Part shown: positions 51,531 through 60,331 of the stretch, in pieces
How positions within the stretch are numbered: position 1 is the stretch's first letter
Layout of the letters: every line of letters begins with the position of its first letter
Assembly: GCA_964445195.1 (NCBI GenBank)
Contig: CAYUKA010000008.1
Span: 1 to 64,000, forward strand
Source of the DNA: UM-FILTER-47-13 sp964445195
GTDB taxonomy: Bacteria; Pseudomonadota; Alphaproteobacteria; Micavibrionales; Micavibrionaceae
Length of the DNA: 64,000 nucleotides
Direction of reading: 5' to 3'
Made by a program: the position numbers and the translations under genes
Notes under the pieces: generated by a model
Told to the model about the DNA's origin: nothing
Databases searched by the model: none
What the model saw: only the letters and a program-made list of their open reading frames with translations

Positions 51531-52863
51531 GGATGAGAGCCGCGCAGCGGCGCGGCGGCGCTACACCAGAAGCTCCAGCTTTCAGATGGCGCTGTTCTTT
51601 ATCGTGCTGTGCGGTGCGGCTGTCGTGATCCTCGGCTATTTTGGCTACTATTTCTATCGCGGCCATTTCGTATACGGCACCGAAGCGGTGATTGATGCCG
51701 AAATGCGTCATGTGATGCGGTATGACTCGCAGGCCGAGATTGTCGCGGCGCTGGATCACGAAGACCGGGTGTTCCTGCTGCTGGATGCGAATAACGATAA
51801 ACTGGCCGGGAATCTGGTCGCTCTGCCGCGTGCCGTGTCGCTGCTGGCCGAGGGGACGCTGGTTTTTGCCCTGCATGAGCGTGAATATGCCGCGAAAATC
51901 CATACCTTTCCCGACGGCCGGCGGCTGCTCGTGGGGGTCGACATTACCGCGGTGTCGGCTGAATACCGCTTTATGCGTGGGCTGAGTATCCTGACGATCG
52001 CCTTTATGCTGCTGGTGATTGTCACCAGCTATCTGATCAGCCGTTTTGTCGTCAATAACACCAACCGGATTGCGGCGACGGCGAAAACGATCATGGATAC
52101 CGGCGACCTCTCGCAGCGGATCGCGCTGACTTCGCGCTGGGATGATCTGAGCTCGATGGCTTCGGTGCTGAACGAGTTCCTCGCGCGGATCGAACACCTG
52201 ATGCGGGGAATACGGCAGGTGTCCGATAACATTGCCCATGATCTTCGTACGCCGCTGACGCGGTTGCGCGGTCATCTCGAAGACTTGAAAGCGCAAAAGC
52301 CGGTTATGAAAAGCAAGGCGCTGACCGCGACCTGCGAAAGCCTGATTGCGGAGGCCGACCAGATCCTGACGACATTTAACGCGTTGTTGCGGATCGCCCG
52401 GATCGAAGCTGGCCGGCAGCACGGCGCTTTTGCGGCCACGGACCTGAAGGCGCTGGTTGTCGATGTTCTGGAACTATACCAGCCTCTGGCCGAGGAAAAG
52501 GAGATCGCGTTAGAGGCGGCATTGTCTGATACGCTCCTGTCCTGTGATCGTGACCTGTTATTTCAGGCCTTCGCCAATGTGCTGGATAATGCCGTCAAAT
52601 TCACGCCTGCCGGTGGGCGGATTGCCGTGGCGTTATATGAGGAAGGGGGGCACACCATTTTCGTTGTCACCGATAGCGGTCCCGGCATCGCGGCAGATGA
52701 AAAAAACCGGGTCTTTGACCGGTTTTACCGTGCCGAGCAAAGCCGGCACACGCCGGGCAGCGGACTGGGTTTAAGCCTTGTTGCGGCTGTAATTGATGTG
52801 CATGGCGGCCGGATCTCACTGGAGAATGCGGAGCCGGGCCTGCGGGTGGAGATTGTGCTGTAA
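51520..52863 (+). CDS. Sensor histidine kinase, partner of the OmpR-family regulator
   Basis: About 447 residues. Two membrane helices (about 22-45 and 153-177) bracket a periplasmic sensor of about 105 residues with no motif I know. HAMP follows at about 175-228, then HisKA with the H-box NIAHDLRTPLTRLRG (His240), and HATPase with N-box FANVLDNAVKFTP, G1 DSGPGIA and G2 GSGLGLSLV. A GTG at 51502 is an alternative start; ATG 51520 or 51523 overlaps the regulator stop. Confidence 0.92.
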   Translation: MMPEDESRAAARRRYTRSSSFQMALFFIVLCGAAVVILGYFGYYFYRGHFVYGTEAVIDAEMRHVMRYDSQAEIVAALDHEDRVFLLLDANNDKLAGNLVALPRAVSLLAEGTLVFALHEREYAAKIHTFPDGRRLLVGVDITAVSAEYRFMRGLSILTIAFMLLVIVTSYLISRFVVNNTNRIAATAKTIMDTGDLSQRIALTSRWDDLSSMASVLNEFLARIEHLMRGIRQVSDNIAHDLRTPLTRLRGHLEDLKAQKPVMKSKALTATCESLIAEADQILTTFNALLRIARIEAGRQHGAFAATDLKALVVDVLELYQPLAEEKEIALEAALSDTLLSCDRDLLFQAFANVLDNAVKFTPAGGRIAVALYEEGGHTIFVVTDSGPGIAADEKNRVFDRFYRAEQSRHTPGSGLGLSLVAAVIDVHGGRISLENAEPGLRVEIVL

Positions 52864-52865
52864 CG

Positions 52866-52881
52866 ATTACAATCTTGTAAT
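52866..52881. promoter_or_regulatory. Perfect inverted repeat before the FAD oxidoreductase
   Basis: ATTACAATCTTGTAAT has 7-bp half-sites ATTACAA and TTGTAAT around TC, 28 bases before the 52909 start. It begins just after the histidine-kinase stop. It is a good candidate for a dimer operator. Confidence 0.45.
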
Positions 52882-52908
52882 GCTGCGGCCACAAGGATGT
52901 AAGAGACG

Positions 52909-54174
52909 ATGAGCCATAATGACAACATGAAAATCGCGATTATCGGCACGGGCATATCCGGTCTGGGGGCGGCGTACCTGCTGCATCCGCAGTATGATGT
53001 GACCATCTACGAAAAAAATGAATATATCGGCGGCCACAGCCGGACGGTTACGATTGAAAAAGACGGCCGGCAGATTCCGGTCGATACCGGCTTTATCGTT
53101 TTCAATTACCGCAATTATCATCACCTGACGCGGCTGTTTGAACGGCTGGCGGTGCCGGTACAGAAAAGCGATATGTCGTTCGGCGCCAGTATCGCCGACG
53201 GCTGGCTGGAATATGGCAGCAAGGGGATGTTCGCGCAAAAGCGCAACCTGCTGCGCCCGGCTTACCTGAAGATGCTGGGCGATATCCTGCGTTTTAACCG
53301 CCAGGCCACGGTCTATATTCAGGCCCACCAGGACGCGACGCTGGCGCAGTGTCTTGACGATCTGAACATGGGTGACTGGTTCCGCCGCTATTACCTGCAG
53401 GCGATGGGCGCGGCGATCTGGAGCTGTTCGGTCGATACGATCCTGAAATTCCCGGCCGGCAGTTTTATCCGTTTTTTCGACAATCACGGCCTGCTGACTG
53501 TCAACGATCATCCGCAATGGTATACGGTGACCGGCGGCAGCCGCGAATATGTCGCGCGCCTGACGCAGGGATTTGCCGATAGAATCCGCTTGCAGTGCGG
53601 CGTGGAAAAAGTCGTGCGTCAGGACGGCAGGCTGACCGTGCATGACAGCCATGGCGGGACCGACACGTACGATAAAGTCGTCTTTGCCTGTCATGCCGAT
53701 GAAGCGCTGGCGATGATCGACGCGCCCGCGGCAGACATTGCGAATGTGCTCGGCAATTTCACCTATCAGTCAAACGAGGTCGTCGTGCACGGCGATACCA
53801 GCTTTATGCCGAAGACGCGCGGCTGCTGGGCGAGCTGGGTGTATCTGTCCGAACGGACGGAAGATAAAGGTGAAAGCGTGTCATTAAGTTACTGGATGAA
53901 TAATCTGCAATCCCTCGACCCGGCGGTGCCGGTCATCGTGACGCTTAACCCGGGCCGGCGGCCGGACGAGGCGCTGATTTACGACGAGCACCGCTTTACC
54001 CACCCGGTTTTTACCCGGGATGCGGTGGCCGCACAGGCCGGTATTGCCGCGATTCAGGGGGTTGATGATATGTGGTTCTGCGGCGCGTATCAGCGCTACG
54101 GCTTTCATGAGGACGGGCTGATGAGCGCGGTCGGGATGGTCCGTAAAATGGGCGGCACCGTGCCATGGGAATAA
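52909..54174 (+). CDS. FAD-dependent amine-oxidase-type oxidoreductase
   Basis: 421 residues. The N-terminus has the dinucleotide-binding motif IAIIGTGISGLGAAYLL with the acidic strand end YEKNEYIGGHSRT, as in flavin amine oxidases and desaturase-like enzymes. The C-terminus contains the FAD-related WFCGAYQRYGFHEDG segment. Homologues of this subfamily are encoded with DUF1365 and a cyclopropane-fatty-acid-synthase-like methyltransferase, as here. As I recall, a related enzyme acts in furan fatty acid synthesis in Rhodobacter; the actual substrate here is inference. Confidence 0.88.
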   Translation: MSHNDNMKIAIIGTGISGLGAAYLLHPQYDVTIYEKNEYIGGHSRTVTIEKDGRQIPVDTGFIVFNYRNYHHLTRLFERLAVPVQKSDMSFGASIADGWLEYGSKGMFAQKRNLLRPAYLKMLGDILRFNRQATVYIQAHQDATLAQCLDDLNMGDWFRRYYLQAMGAAIWSCSVDTILKFPAGSFIRFFDNHGLLTVNDHPQWYTVTGGSREYVARLTQGFADRIRLQCGVEKVVRQDGRLTVHDSHGGTDTYDKVVFACHADEALAMIDAPAADIANVLGNFTYQSNEVVVHGDTSFMPKTRGCWASWVYLSERTEDKGESVSLSYWMNNLQSLDPAVPVIVTLNPGRRPDEALIYDEHRFTHPVFTRDAVAAQAGIAAIQGVDDMWFCGAYQRYGFHEDGLMSAVGMVRKMGGTVPWE

Positions 54175-54179
54175 TTCAT

Positions 54180-54280
54180 CGTCATTGCGGGGCGGCAACG
54201 CCAACGAAGCAATCCAGACTCTGTCCTTTTGGCAGGCTTTTCTGGATTGCTTCGCTTCCGCTGGTCGCTCGCAATGACGG
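54180..54280. repeat. Palindromic repeat element between the FAD and DUF1365 genes
   Basis: The left arm (54180-54218, CGTCATTGCGG to GAAGCAATCCAGA) and the right arm (54241-54280, TCTGGATTGCTTCG to CGCAATGACGG) are inverted repeats of about 40 bases, roughly 80% complementary, with a 22-base loop. The CATTGCGAGCGA...GAAGCAATCC type of element is common between genes in many genomes. It lies 5 bases after the FAD gene stop. Translated on minus it produces the spurious HCERPAEAKQS peptide. Confidence 0.8.
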
Positions 54281-54295
54281 AATACAGGGGGCGGA

Positions 54296-55078
54296 ATGAG
54301 CGCGCCATTTCCTTCGCTCCTGACCGCCAAAGTCATGCACCGGCGGCTGTTCCCGAAAGAGAACGGGTTTACTTACGGCATTTACTATTACGCCCTGCCG
54401 TTATCACGGCTTGAGGATCTGCCGGTGGCCCGCAACCGCTGGCGGCCGGTGAGTTTTTATGAGCGTGATCACGGCAACCGCGACGGCGGCGATTTACGGG
54501 TATGGGTGCAGGATATACTCGCGCAGTACAACGTTCATGAAGCCGACGGGGAGATCGTGCTGATCGCGATGCCGCGGATTTTCGGCTATGTCTTTAACCC
54601 GGTCAGTTTCTGGTTGTGCCATGACCAGAGTGGCGGATTGCGGGCGGTGATTTGCGAGGTCAATAATACGTTCGGCGAGACTCACTCTTATTTATGCGCC
54701 CGCGCCGATCACGGTGTCATTGACCGGGGCGACCGCCTGGTGGCTCAAAAACTGTTCCATGTCTCGCCCTTTTTAAAACGTGAAGGGCATTACGAATTCC
54801 GGTTTGACGTCCGGACGGATAAGTTTGCCGCCTTTATCGATTTTTATGACGGCCATGGCGACAAGCAGCTTGCCACCTCGCTGACCGGTCATTATCAAAC
54901 GCTGACACCGGCTGCCGTGCGGACGGCCTTCTGGCGTTATCCGCTGGTCACGTTCAGGGCGATCAGTCTCATACACTGGCAGGCGCTGAAGCTGATCTTC
55001 AAAGGTATCCGGCATATCCGCAAACCGGTACAAAAGGACGAGCGGCTGAGCGCTACCGGCAACCTTACCAAAAATTAA
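54296..55078 (+). CDS. DUF1365 family protein
   Basis: 260 residues. The family mark GYVFNPVSFWLCHDQSG is at about 98-114, with the N-terminal VMHRRLFPKENGFTYGIYYY and the LAAxxxGHY-like TSLTGHYQTLTP region. DUF1365 proteins are linked to the flavin oxidoreductase and fatty-acid methyltransferase genes found on either side; the biochemical role is not firmly known. The ATG is preceded by GGGGGCGGA. It follows the palindromic repeat. Confidence 0.9.
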   Translation: MSAPFPSLLTAKVMHRRLFPKENGFTYGIYYYALPLSRLEDLPVARNRWRPVSFYERDHGNRDGGDLRVWVQDILAQYNVHEADGEIVLIAMPRIFGYVFNPVSFWLCHDQSGGLRAVICEVNNTFGETHSYLCARADHGVIDRGDRLVAQKLFHVSPFLKREGHYEFRFDVRTDKFAAFIDFYDGHGDKQLATSLTGHYQTLTPAAVRTAFWRYPLVTFRAISLIHWQALKLIFKGIRHIRKPVQKDERLSATGNLTKN

Positions 55079-55149
55079 CGTGAGTCCTGGCGCCCCCTTC
55101 TATACGCTGGAAATCAAGAGTTTTTACTGATTTAAGGATTGAGTTCATC

Positions 55150-55965
55150 ATGATGCGTCAAACGGCTCTCGTCTTTAGTTTTGTGTGTGCCTTTGCTGTT
55201 TCCGGTCCGGCATCGGCCGATAATCTGAACGCGGCACTGGCCGGCGGTCAGTCCTATGATGCGTCGGCGCCGGACGGCGACTGGCACGTAACGGTTGGGG
55301 CAGGGGCGCTGGTTGTGCCGGAATATCAGGGCGGCGAGGAATATGAGTTTATCCCGGTGCCATATATTGATATTCGCTACAGGGACCGGGTTGAGCTTAA
55401 CCCCTTCGACGGTCTGCGGTTTAACGCGCTACAGAACGAGGCGCTGACGCTGGGTGTGGGACTTGGCGCTGATTTTGGCCGCGATGATGATGACGCGGAC
55501 CGTCTGCGCGGTCTTGGTGATGTCGACCCGGCCGCGGAAGGCTTGCTGTTTGCCGAATATCGTTACGAGCGGGCCAGCCTTGGTGTGACCTTTGCCCATG
55601 ACATGACCGGTAACGGCCATGAAGGCTATACGGCTGAGCTGGAAGCCGCCTATATGATGCCGGTGAATCGCCGGTTATTTGTGACTACATCCGTCGGCAC
55701 GCATTACGCGAGCGAGAATTACATGGACAGCTATTTCGGTGTGAATGCCCGGCAGGCCGCGCGCTCTGGCCTGCAGCAATTTGATGCCGGGGCCGGATTC
55801 AAGGATGTGAGCGGCGGTTTGTTCGCCCGCTATATGTGGGACGAGAGCTGGTCGCTGAACGGCTTTGCCCGCTATAGCCGCCTGGTTGGCGATGCGGCTG
55901 ACAGCCCGGTGATCGAAACCGAAAACCAGGCCATAACCGGCGCGTTTGTGGCCTACAGTTTCTAA
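55150..55965 (+). CDS. MipA/OmpV-family outer-membrane protein
   Basis: 271 residues with a signal peptide ending ASA near residue 24. The mature part is a predicted beta-barrel of alternating strands; GDWHVTVGAGALVVPEYQGG, PYIDIRYRDRVELN, and the C-terminal phenylalanine-ended strand AITGAFVAYSF fit the MipA/OmpV family, which includes scaffolding and peptidoglycan-linked porin-like proteins. The function here is unknown. A 6-bp GC hairpin without T-run (56006-56022) lies downstream. Confidence 0.82.
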   Translation: MMRQTALVFSFVCAFAVSGPASADNLNAALAGGQSYDASAPDGDWHVTVGAGALVVPEYQGGEEYEFIPVPYIDIRYRDRVELNPFDGLRFNALQNEALTLGVGLGADFGRDDDDADRLRGLGDVDPAAEGLLFAEYRYERASLGVTFAHDMTGNGHEGYTAELEAAYMMPVNRRLFVTTSVGTHYASENYMDSYFGVNARQAARSGLQQFDAGAGFKDVSGGLFARYMWDESWSLNGFARYSRLVGDAADSPVIETENQAITGAFVAYSF

Positions 55966-56005
55966 GGGCTGCGGGCGTTTCTTATAAACCTTACCTAAAG
56001 TTAAT

Positions 56006-56022
56006 CGGGCGGTAATCGCCCG
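56006..56022 (+). other. GC-rich hairpin between the MipA-like and CFA-like genes
   Basis: CGGGCG pairs with CGCCCG around GTAAT, and the stem extends to about 10 bp with one mismatch. There is no T-run, so it is a weak terminator at best. Confidence 0.45.
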
Positions 56023-56080
56023 GTTATAAGCGGTTCCGTAAGATAGAAGAACAGACAGACTGAAAAAAGAGTGAGATGAG

Positions 56081-57247
56081 ATGTTGATGCCGCAAACCGC
56101 CGACCGGTTTTTAAAGAGCCTGGACCGCCTGCAATACGGGGCGCTGGAACTGGTCACCCCGGACGGACAGGTCAGAACATTTGAAGGAAGAAGCCCCGGC
56201 ATCCGGGCACGGCTGGAGATGCGCGACTGGCGCGTGGCAGGCAACCTTGCGGCGCGCGGCGATATTGGGTTTGCCGAGGATTACCGGCACGGCCTGTGGG
56301 ATACGAGCAACCTGCAAAACCTTCTGGCGCTCGGGCTGCAGAACGATCAGGCCATTCGCCGCTATGTGTTCGGCAGCCGTTTTTTCCAGACGCTTTCGCG
56401 TTTGTCTTACCTGCTGCGGCTGAACACGCTGCAGGGGAGTAAAAAGAATGTTCATGCGCATTATGATCTGGGCAACGATTTTTACAGCCTGTGGCTCGAC
56501 CCGTCGATGACGTATTCCTCGGCGCTTTACAAGTATGACGGCGAAGACCTGATGCAGGCGCAATATAATAAATATGACCGCATCCTTGACTGCCTGAACG
56601 GTACATCCGGCAGCCTGCTGGAGATTGGCTGCGGCTGGGGCGGTTTTGCCGAACGCGCGGCGGGCCGGGGTGATTTTGATCTGAAAGGGATTACGCTGTC
56701 TGAAGAACAATATGATTATGCCCGCACCCGCCTTGAAACCGGTTCCGGTGCGCGCGTGGCGCTGGAAGATTACCGGCACCAGGGCGGCAAGTACGATCAT
56801 ATCGTCTCGATCGAAATGTTCGAGGCTGTGGGCGAGCGTTACTGGCCGACCTATTTCAGCAAGGTCGGCGATCTGCTGAATAAAAACGGCAAGGCGGTCA
56901 TCCAGACGATCACGATCGATGATGCGCGGTTCGAGCGTTATCGCCGCGGCGGCGATGTCATCCGCAGCTATATTTTCCCCGGCGGCATGCTGCCCGGCCC
57001 GTCCCGTTTCCGGCGCGAAGCGGAAAAGGCAGGGCTGCGCGTAACCGGCGAATATCACTTTGGCAAGGATTATGCCCGCACGCTGGAAGCGTGGCTGAAC
57101 CGGTTTGATGAAACGCGCGGCGCGGTCAGGGATCTGGGCTTTGACGACAGCTTTATCCGGCTGTGGCGTTTCTACCTGGCGGCCTGTATTGCCGGTTTTT
57201 CCACCGGGCGCACCAGTGTGATGCAGGCGGAGGTGTCCCATGCCTGA
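56081..57247 (+). CDS. Cyclopropane-fatty-acyl-phospholipid synthase-family methyltransferase
   Basis: 388 residues. The S-adenosylmethionine site GSLLEIGCGWGGFAERAA is at about 180-197. NVHAHYDLGNDFYSLWLDPS is the family's lipid-proximal motif, and FEAVGERYWPTYF and GGMLP are also shared. Such enzymes add methylene or methyl groups to unsaturated acyl chains in membrane phospholipids. Given its neighbours it may be the branch that methylates lipids in an oxidative-stress pathway rather than classic Cfa. The stop overlaps the next gene by 8 bases. Confidence 0.92.
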   Translation: MLMPQTADRFLKSLDRLQYGALELVTPDGQVRTFEGRSPGIRARLEMRDWRVAGNLAARGDIGFAEDYRHGLWDTSNLQNLLALGLQNDQAIRRYVFGSRFFQTLSRLSYLLRLNTLQGSKKNVHAHYDLGNDFYSLWLDPSMTYSSALYKYDGEDLMQAQYNKYDRILDCLNGTSGSLLEIGCGWGGFAERAAGRGDFDLKGITLSEEQYDYARTRLETGSGARVALEDYRHQGGKYDHIVSIEMFEAVGERYWPTYFSKVGDLLNKNGKAVIQTITIDDARFERYRRGGDVIRSYIFPGGMLPGPSRFRREAEKAGLRVTGEYHFGKDYARTLEAWLNRFDETRGAVRDLGFDDSFIRLWRFYLAACIAGFSTGRTSVMQAEVSHA

Positions 57248-57767
57248 TGTCCGCGATGTTGTCCGTTTGACCTGTATGATGGCGATGCTGGGAATCGCCC
57301 CTGCCCATGCGTTCGAACATATCAGGATCAATGTGCCGGCGGCCGAGACAGTCGGCAAGGGTCGCCTGTCGGTCATGTTCTGGGATGTTTATGATGCGGC
57401 CCTGTTCGCGCCCGGCGGGCAGTGGCGTGCCGAAGGGCCGTTTGCGCTCAGTCTCACATATCTGCGCGATATCAGGGGGCGGGCGATTGCCGACCGGTCG
57501 GCGGAGGAAATCCGCAAGCTGGGTTTTGGGGATGAGGTAACGCTGGCGACCTGGCATAACCAGATGCGCGGCATTTTCCCTGATGTGGCAGAAGGCACGA
57601 CCCTGACCGGTGTTTACACTGAAGACGGTGAGAGCATTTTTTATCATGATGACCAGGAGATTGGCCGCGTCAGGGATCCGGCATTCGGCCGCTATTTCTT
57701 CAATATCTGGCTTGACCCGCAGACCAGCGCGCCGGAATTACGGGCCCGGCTTTTGGGTCAGCGATGA
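57240..57767 (+). CDS. Chalcone-isomerase-like periplasmic protein
   Basis: 175 residues with a signal peptide (hydrophobic 8-24, ending AHA). The mature part fits the bacterial chalcone-isomerase-like family: GRLSVMFWDVYDAALFAPGG, SLTYLRDIRGRAIADRSAEE and the IGRVRDPAFGRYFFNIWLDP end. Flavonoid isomerase activity is not expected; members have been linked to fatty-acid binding. It overlaps the methyltransferase and the transporter genes, so it is probably part of the lipid pathway. Confidence 0.85.
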   Translation: MPDVRDVVRLTCMMAMLGIAPAHAFEHIRINVPAAETVGKGRLSVMFWDVYDAALFAPGGQWRAEGPFALSLTYLRDIRGRAIADRSAEEIRKLGFGDEVTLATWHNQMRGIFPDVAEGTTLTGVYTEDGESIFYHDDQEIGRVRDPAFGRYFFNIWLDPQTSAPELRARLLGQR

Positions 57768-59071
57768 GCAGCGATCCGGCCCGGCCGATACCCCGCCTGT
57801 CTTTGCTTTGCTACAGCCTGATGGCCCTGCCCCTGGCGTTTGCCGGGCTGCCGCTTTATATCCATGCGCCTGATTTTTATGCCGTACAGGGCGGCCTGTC
57901 GCTGGCAGCGATCGGGATGACAATCCTGTTGGTGCGCGTGTTCGACGCGGTGCAGGACCCGCTGATCGGCTGGCTGTCCAATAAATATGCGGCAAAGCGC
58001 CCGGCGCTGATGATCGGGGCGTTTGCCGCGATGGCGGCCGGTTTCCTGATGCTGTTTAACCCGCCCGCGCAACTAACGCTGCTCTGGTTTGCTATCAGCC
58101 TGCTGATCGCGACCACGGCCTTCAGCATCCTGACGATTAACCTGAATGCGCTCGGCAGTTTATGGAGCGGACAGCGCGATGAAAAAACCCGGATCACGGC
58201 CTGGCGTGAAGCGTTTGGTCTGATCGGGCTTCTCATTGCCGCGATCCTGCCCGGCCTGTTTAACCTGCACGTTTATGCCGTGATTTTGTCTGTCCTGCTG
58301 GCCGGTGCGGCCTTTTTATTGTGGCAGTGGAATAAGGCGCATCATGCCGTAATCGCCCGGCGCGAGGGCCTGTATGAACGGCTGAATTTAACCGCGTTGC
58401 TCGCTAAAGCCAACCGCGGCTTTTACGCCGTTTACGGGCTCAGCATGCTGGCCTCGTCGATTCCGGCGGTCCTGGTGCTGTTCTTTATCCGCGACCGTCT
58501 GGGCCTAGAGGAGTATACCGGCCTGTTCCTGCTGCTGTATTTCCTGTCGGGCGCGCTGGGTATGCCGCTCTGGCAGGCTTTGGCGCGCCGTGTCGGTAAG
58601 GAGCGCGCCTGGCTGTTCTCCATGTTCGTGGCTGTGGCGGCTTTTGTCTGGGCGTATTTTCTGGGCACCGGCGCGCTGGCGCCTTATGCGCTGGTCTGCG
58701 TCTTTTCCGGGTTGGCGCTGGGGGCGGAACTGGCCCTGCCGCCGGCGCTGCTGTCGGAGATGATCGACCGGCAGGGCGCGCAGGATCAAACCGCGTTTTA
58801 TTTTGCCGCGATGGCGTTTCTGGCCAAGGCGGCGCTGGCGGCCGGCAGCGGTCTGGCCTTCCTGATTCTCGGTTTCAGTTCTTTCGTGCCGGCCAGCGCC
58901 AATGCGGCGGCGGCGTTGCAGGCACTCGGTTTTACCTATGCGGTATTGCCCTGCCTGCTCAAGCTTGCTGCGGCCGCGGGGCTTTATTGTATTATTCAAT
59001 CCTTGCGTAGAGGAGATCATCATGCGCATTCTGTTCATCACATTCCTTCTGGGGGTCACAATGGGACTTAG
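57764..59071 (+). CDS. MFS transporter of the GPH (sugar/cation symporter) type
   Basis: 435 residues with about twelve membrane helices. FDAVQDPLIGWLSNKYAAKR at about 65-85 is the GPH signature, with a second DPLIG-type acidic cluster lacking. Substrates of relatives in such lipid clusters are unknown; it might move a lipid-related small molecule. Start overlaps the previous stop (ATGA) and its end overlaps the DUF3833 gene by 50 bases. Confidence 0.85.
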   Translation: MSSDPARPIPRLSLLCYSLMALPLAFAGLPLYIHAPDFYAVQGGLSLAAIGMTILLVRVFDAVQDPLIGWLSNKYAAKRPALMIGAFAAMAAGFLMLFNPPAQLTLLWFAISLLIATTAFSILTINLNALGSLWSGQRDEKTRITAWREAFGLIGLLIAAILPGLFNLHVYAVILSVLLAGAAFLLWQWNKAHHAVIARREGLYERLNLTALLAKANRGFYAVYGLSMLASSIPAVLVLFFIRDRLGLEEYTGLFLLLYFLSGALGMPLWQALARRVGKERAWLFSMFVAVAAFVWAYFLGTGALAPYALVCVFSGLALGAELALPPALLSEMIDRQGAQDQTAFYFAAMAFLAKAALAAGSGLAFLILGFSSFVPASANAAAALQALGFTYAVLPCLLKLAAAAGLYCIIQSLRRGDHHAHSVHHIPSGGHNGT

Positions 59072-59564
59072 CGGTTGCGGCGGCGGCCATACGCTTAAAC
59101 ATTACGAAGGCGCCGAACCGGCGATGGATATTAAAGCGTACTTCACCGGGCCGATTAAGGCATGGGGGCTGGTGCAGGACCGTTCCGGCAAGGTTATCCG
59201 ACGCTTTGATATTGATCTGGTCGGGACGTGGGACGGCGATACCGGCACGCTGGAAGAATATTTCGATTATTATGACGGCGAAAAGCAAAAGCGGGTCTGG
59301 ACGATTCGCCGCACCGGTAAGAACACTTACGAAGGCACGGCGGATGACATCCTCGGCACCGCAACGGGTGCAGCGGCCGGTAATGCCGTGCGGTGGGGCT
59401 ATGTCATGGATCTGCCGGTCGGCGACCGGACCTATAAAATCACGTTCGATGACTGGATGTTCCTGATGAATGACGGCGTACTGATCAACCGGTCTTACCT
59501 GAAAAAATTCGGTATCCGGGTGGCGGAGCTGACGCTGTTCATGCAGAAACAGGATGCGGAATGA
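59022..59564 (+). CDS. DUF3833 lipoprotein
   Basis: 180 residues from the ATG at 59022, with AGAGGAG upstream, inside the 3' end of the transporter gene. The lipobox LSGC is near residue 18. MDIKAYFTGPIKAWGLVQDR and FDIDLVGTWDGDTGTLEEYF are typical of DUF3833. Membrane-anchored periplasmic location is expected; the function is not known. It overlaps the SDR start by ATGA. Confidence 0.87.
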   Translation: MRILFITFLLGVTMGLSGCGGGHTLKHYEGAEPAMDIKAYFTGPIKAWGLVQDRSGKVIRRFDIDLVGTWDGDTGTLEEYFDYYDGEKQKRVWTIRRTGKNTYEGTADDILGTATGAAAGNAVRWGYVMDLPVGDRTYKITFDDWMFLMNDGVLINRSYLKKFGIRVAELTLFMQKQDAE

Positions 59565-60331
59565 CACAGGATTATAACGGCAGACATGTCTGGATCATTG
59601 GCGCCAGCAGCGGGATCGGCCGGGCGCTGGCGCAGGAGCTGGCCCGGCGCGGGGCGGTGCTCCTGCTCTCTGCCCGGCGTGAAGATGAGCTTAAAGCATT
59701 GCATGACGAGCTGGGCGGCGGGCATCACGTCCTGCCGCTTGACGTATCTGATGACAAAGCTGTCTTTGCCGCCGCGGAAAAGATCAAAACACTTGTGCCG
59801 CGCCTTGATAGCGCCGTGTTCATGGCCGCCACCTATGTGCCGACCAGCTTTGAAGAGACGAAAATCGACGATCTGCGCCGCGCCGTTGATATCAATTTAT
59901 ACGGGGCCTTTGCCGTGACGCTGGCGGCCTGCGATCTATACAAGGCGCAAAAGGGCGGCCAGATTGCGCTATGCGCCAGTGTTGCCGGTTACCGGGGCCT
60001 GCCGAACGCCCAGCCCTACAGCGCGACCAAGGCGGCGCTGATGAACCTCGCCGAGACATTATATATCGACCTTGCGGCCCATAACATTGATGTCAAAGTC
60101 ATCAATCCCGGCTTTGTCCGCACACCGATGACCGACAAGAATGATTTCGCGATGCCGATGATCATTGAACCGGCACAGGCCGCGAAAGCGATTGCCGACG
60201 GCCTGCAAAAGCGGGCGTTTGAAATTCACTTTCCGAAAAGATTCACCCTGATCATGAAGCTTGTGCATATGCTGCCCCCGATCCTTTATTTCCCGCTGGT
60301 TAAAAAAATGAAGGTGGAGCCGGAAGAATGA
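59561..60331 (+). CDS. Short-chain dehydrogenase/reductase in the lipid cluster
   Basis: 256 residues. WIIGASSGIGRALAQELARR is the NAD(P) motif, and ALCASVAGYRGLPNAQPYSA plus TKAAL supply Ser, Tyr and Lys of the active site. NINL at about 105 stands near the usual Asn. The C-terminal half has a hydrophobic stretch (LVHMLPPILYFPLVKK) that may bind membrane. It is coupled on both sides by ATGA overlaps. Substrate not known, perhaps a lipid carbonyl. Confidence 0.88.
   Translation: MTQDYNGRHVWIIGASSGIGRALAQELARRGAVLLLSARREDELKALHDELGGGHHVLPLDVSDDKAVFAAAEKIKTLVPRLDSAVFMAATYVPTSFEETKIDDLRRAVDINLYGAFAVTLAACDLYKAQKGGQIALCASVAGYRGLPNAQPYSATKAALMNLAETLYIDLAAHNIDVKVINPGFVRTPMTDKNDFAMPMIIEPAQAAKAIADGLQKRAFEIHFPKRFTLIMKLVHMLPPILYFPLVKKMKVEPEE

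Noticed and set aside
53884..54336. 150-codon open frame on minus with HCERPAEAKQS
   Set aside because: Produced by the palindromic repeat and the FAD gene in antisense; this peptide is a known type of spurious translation of such repeats.
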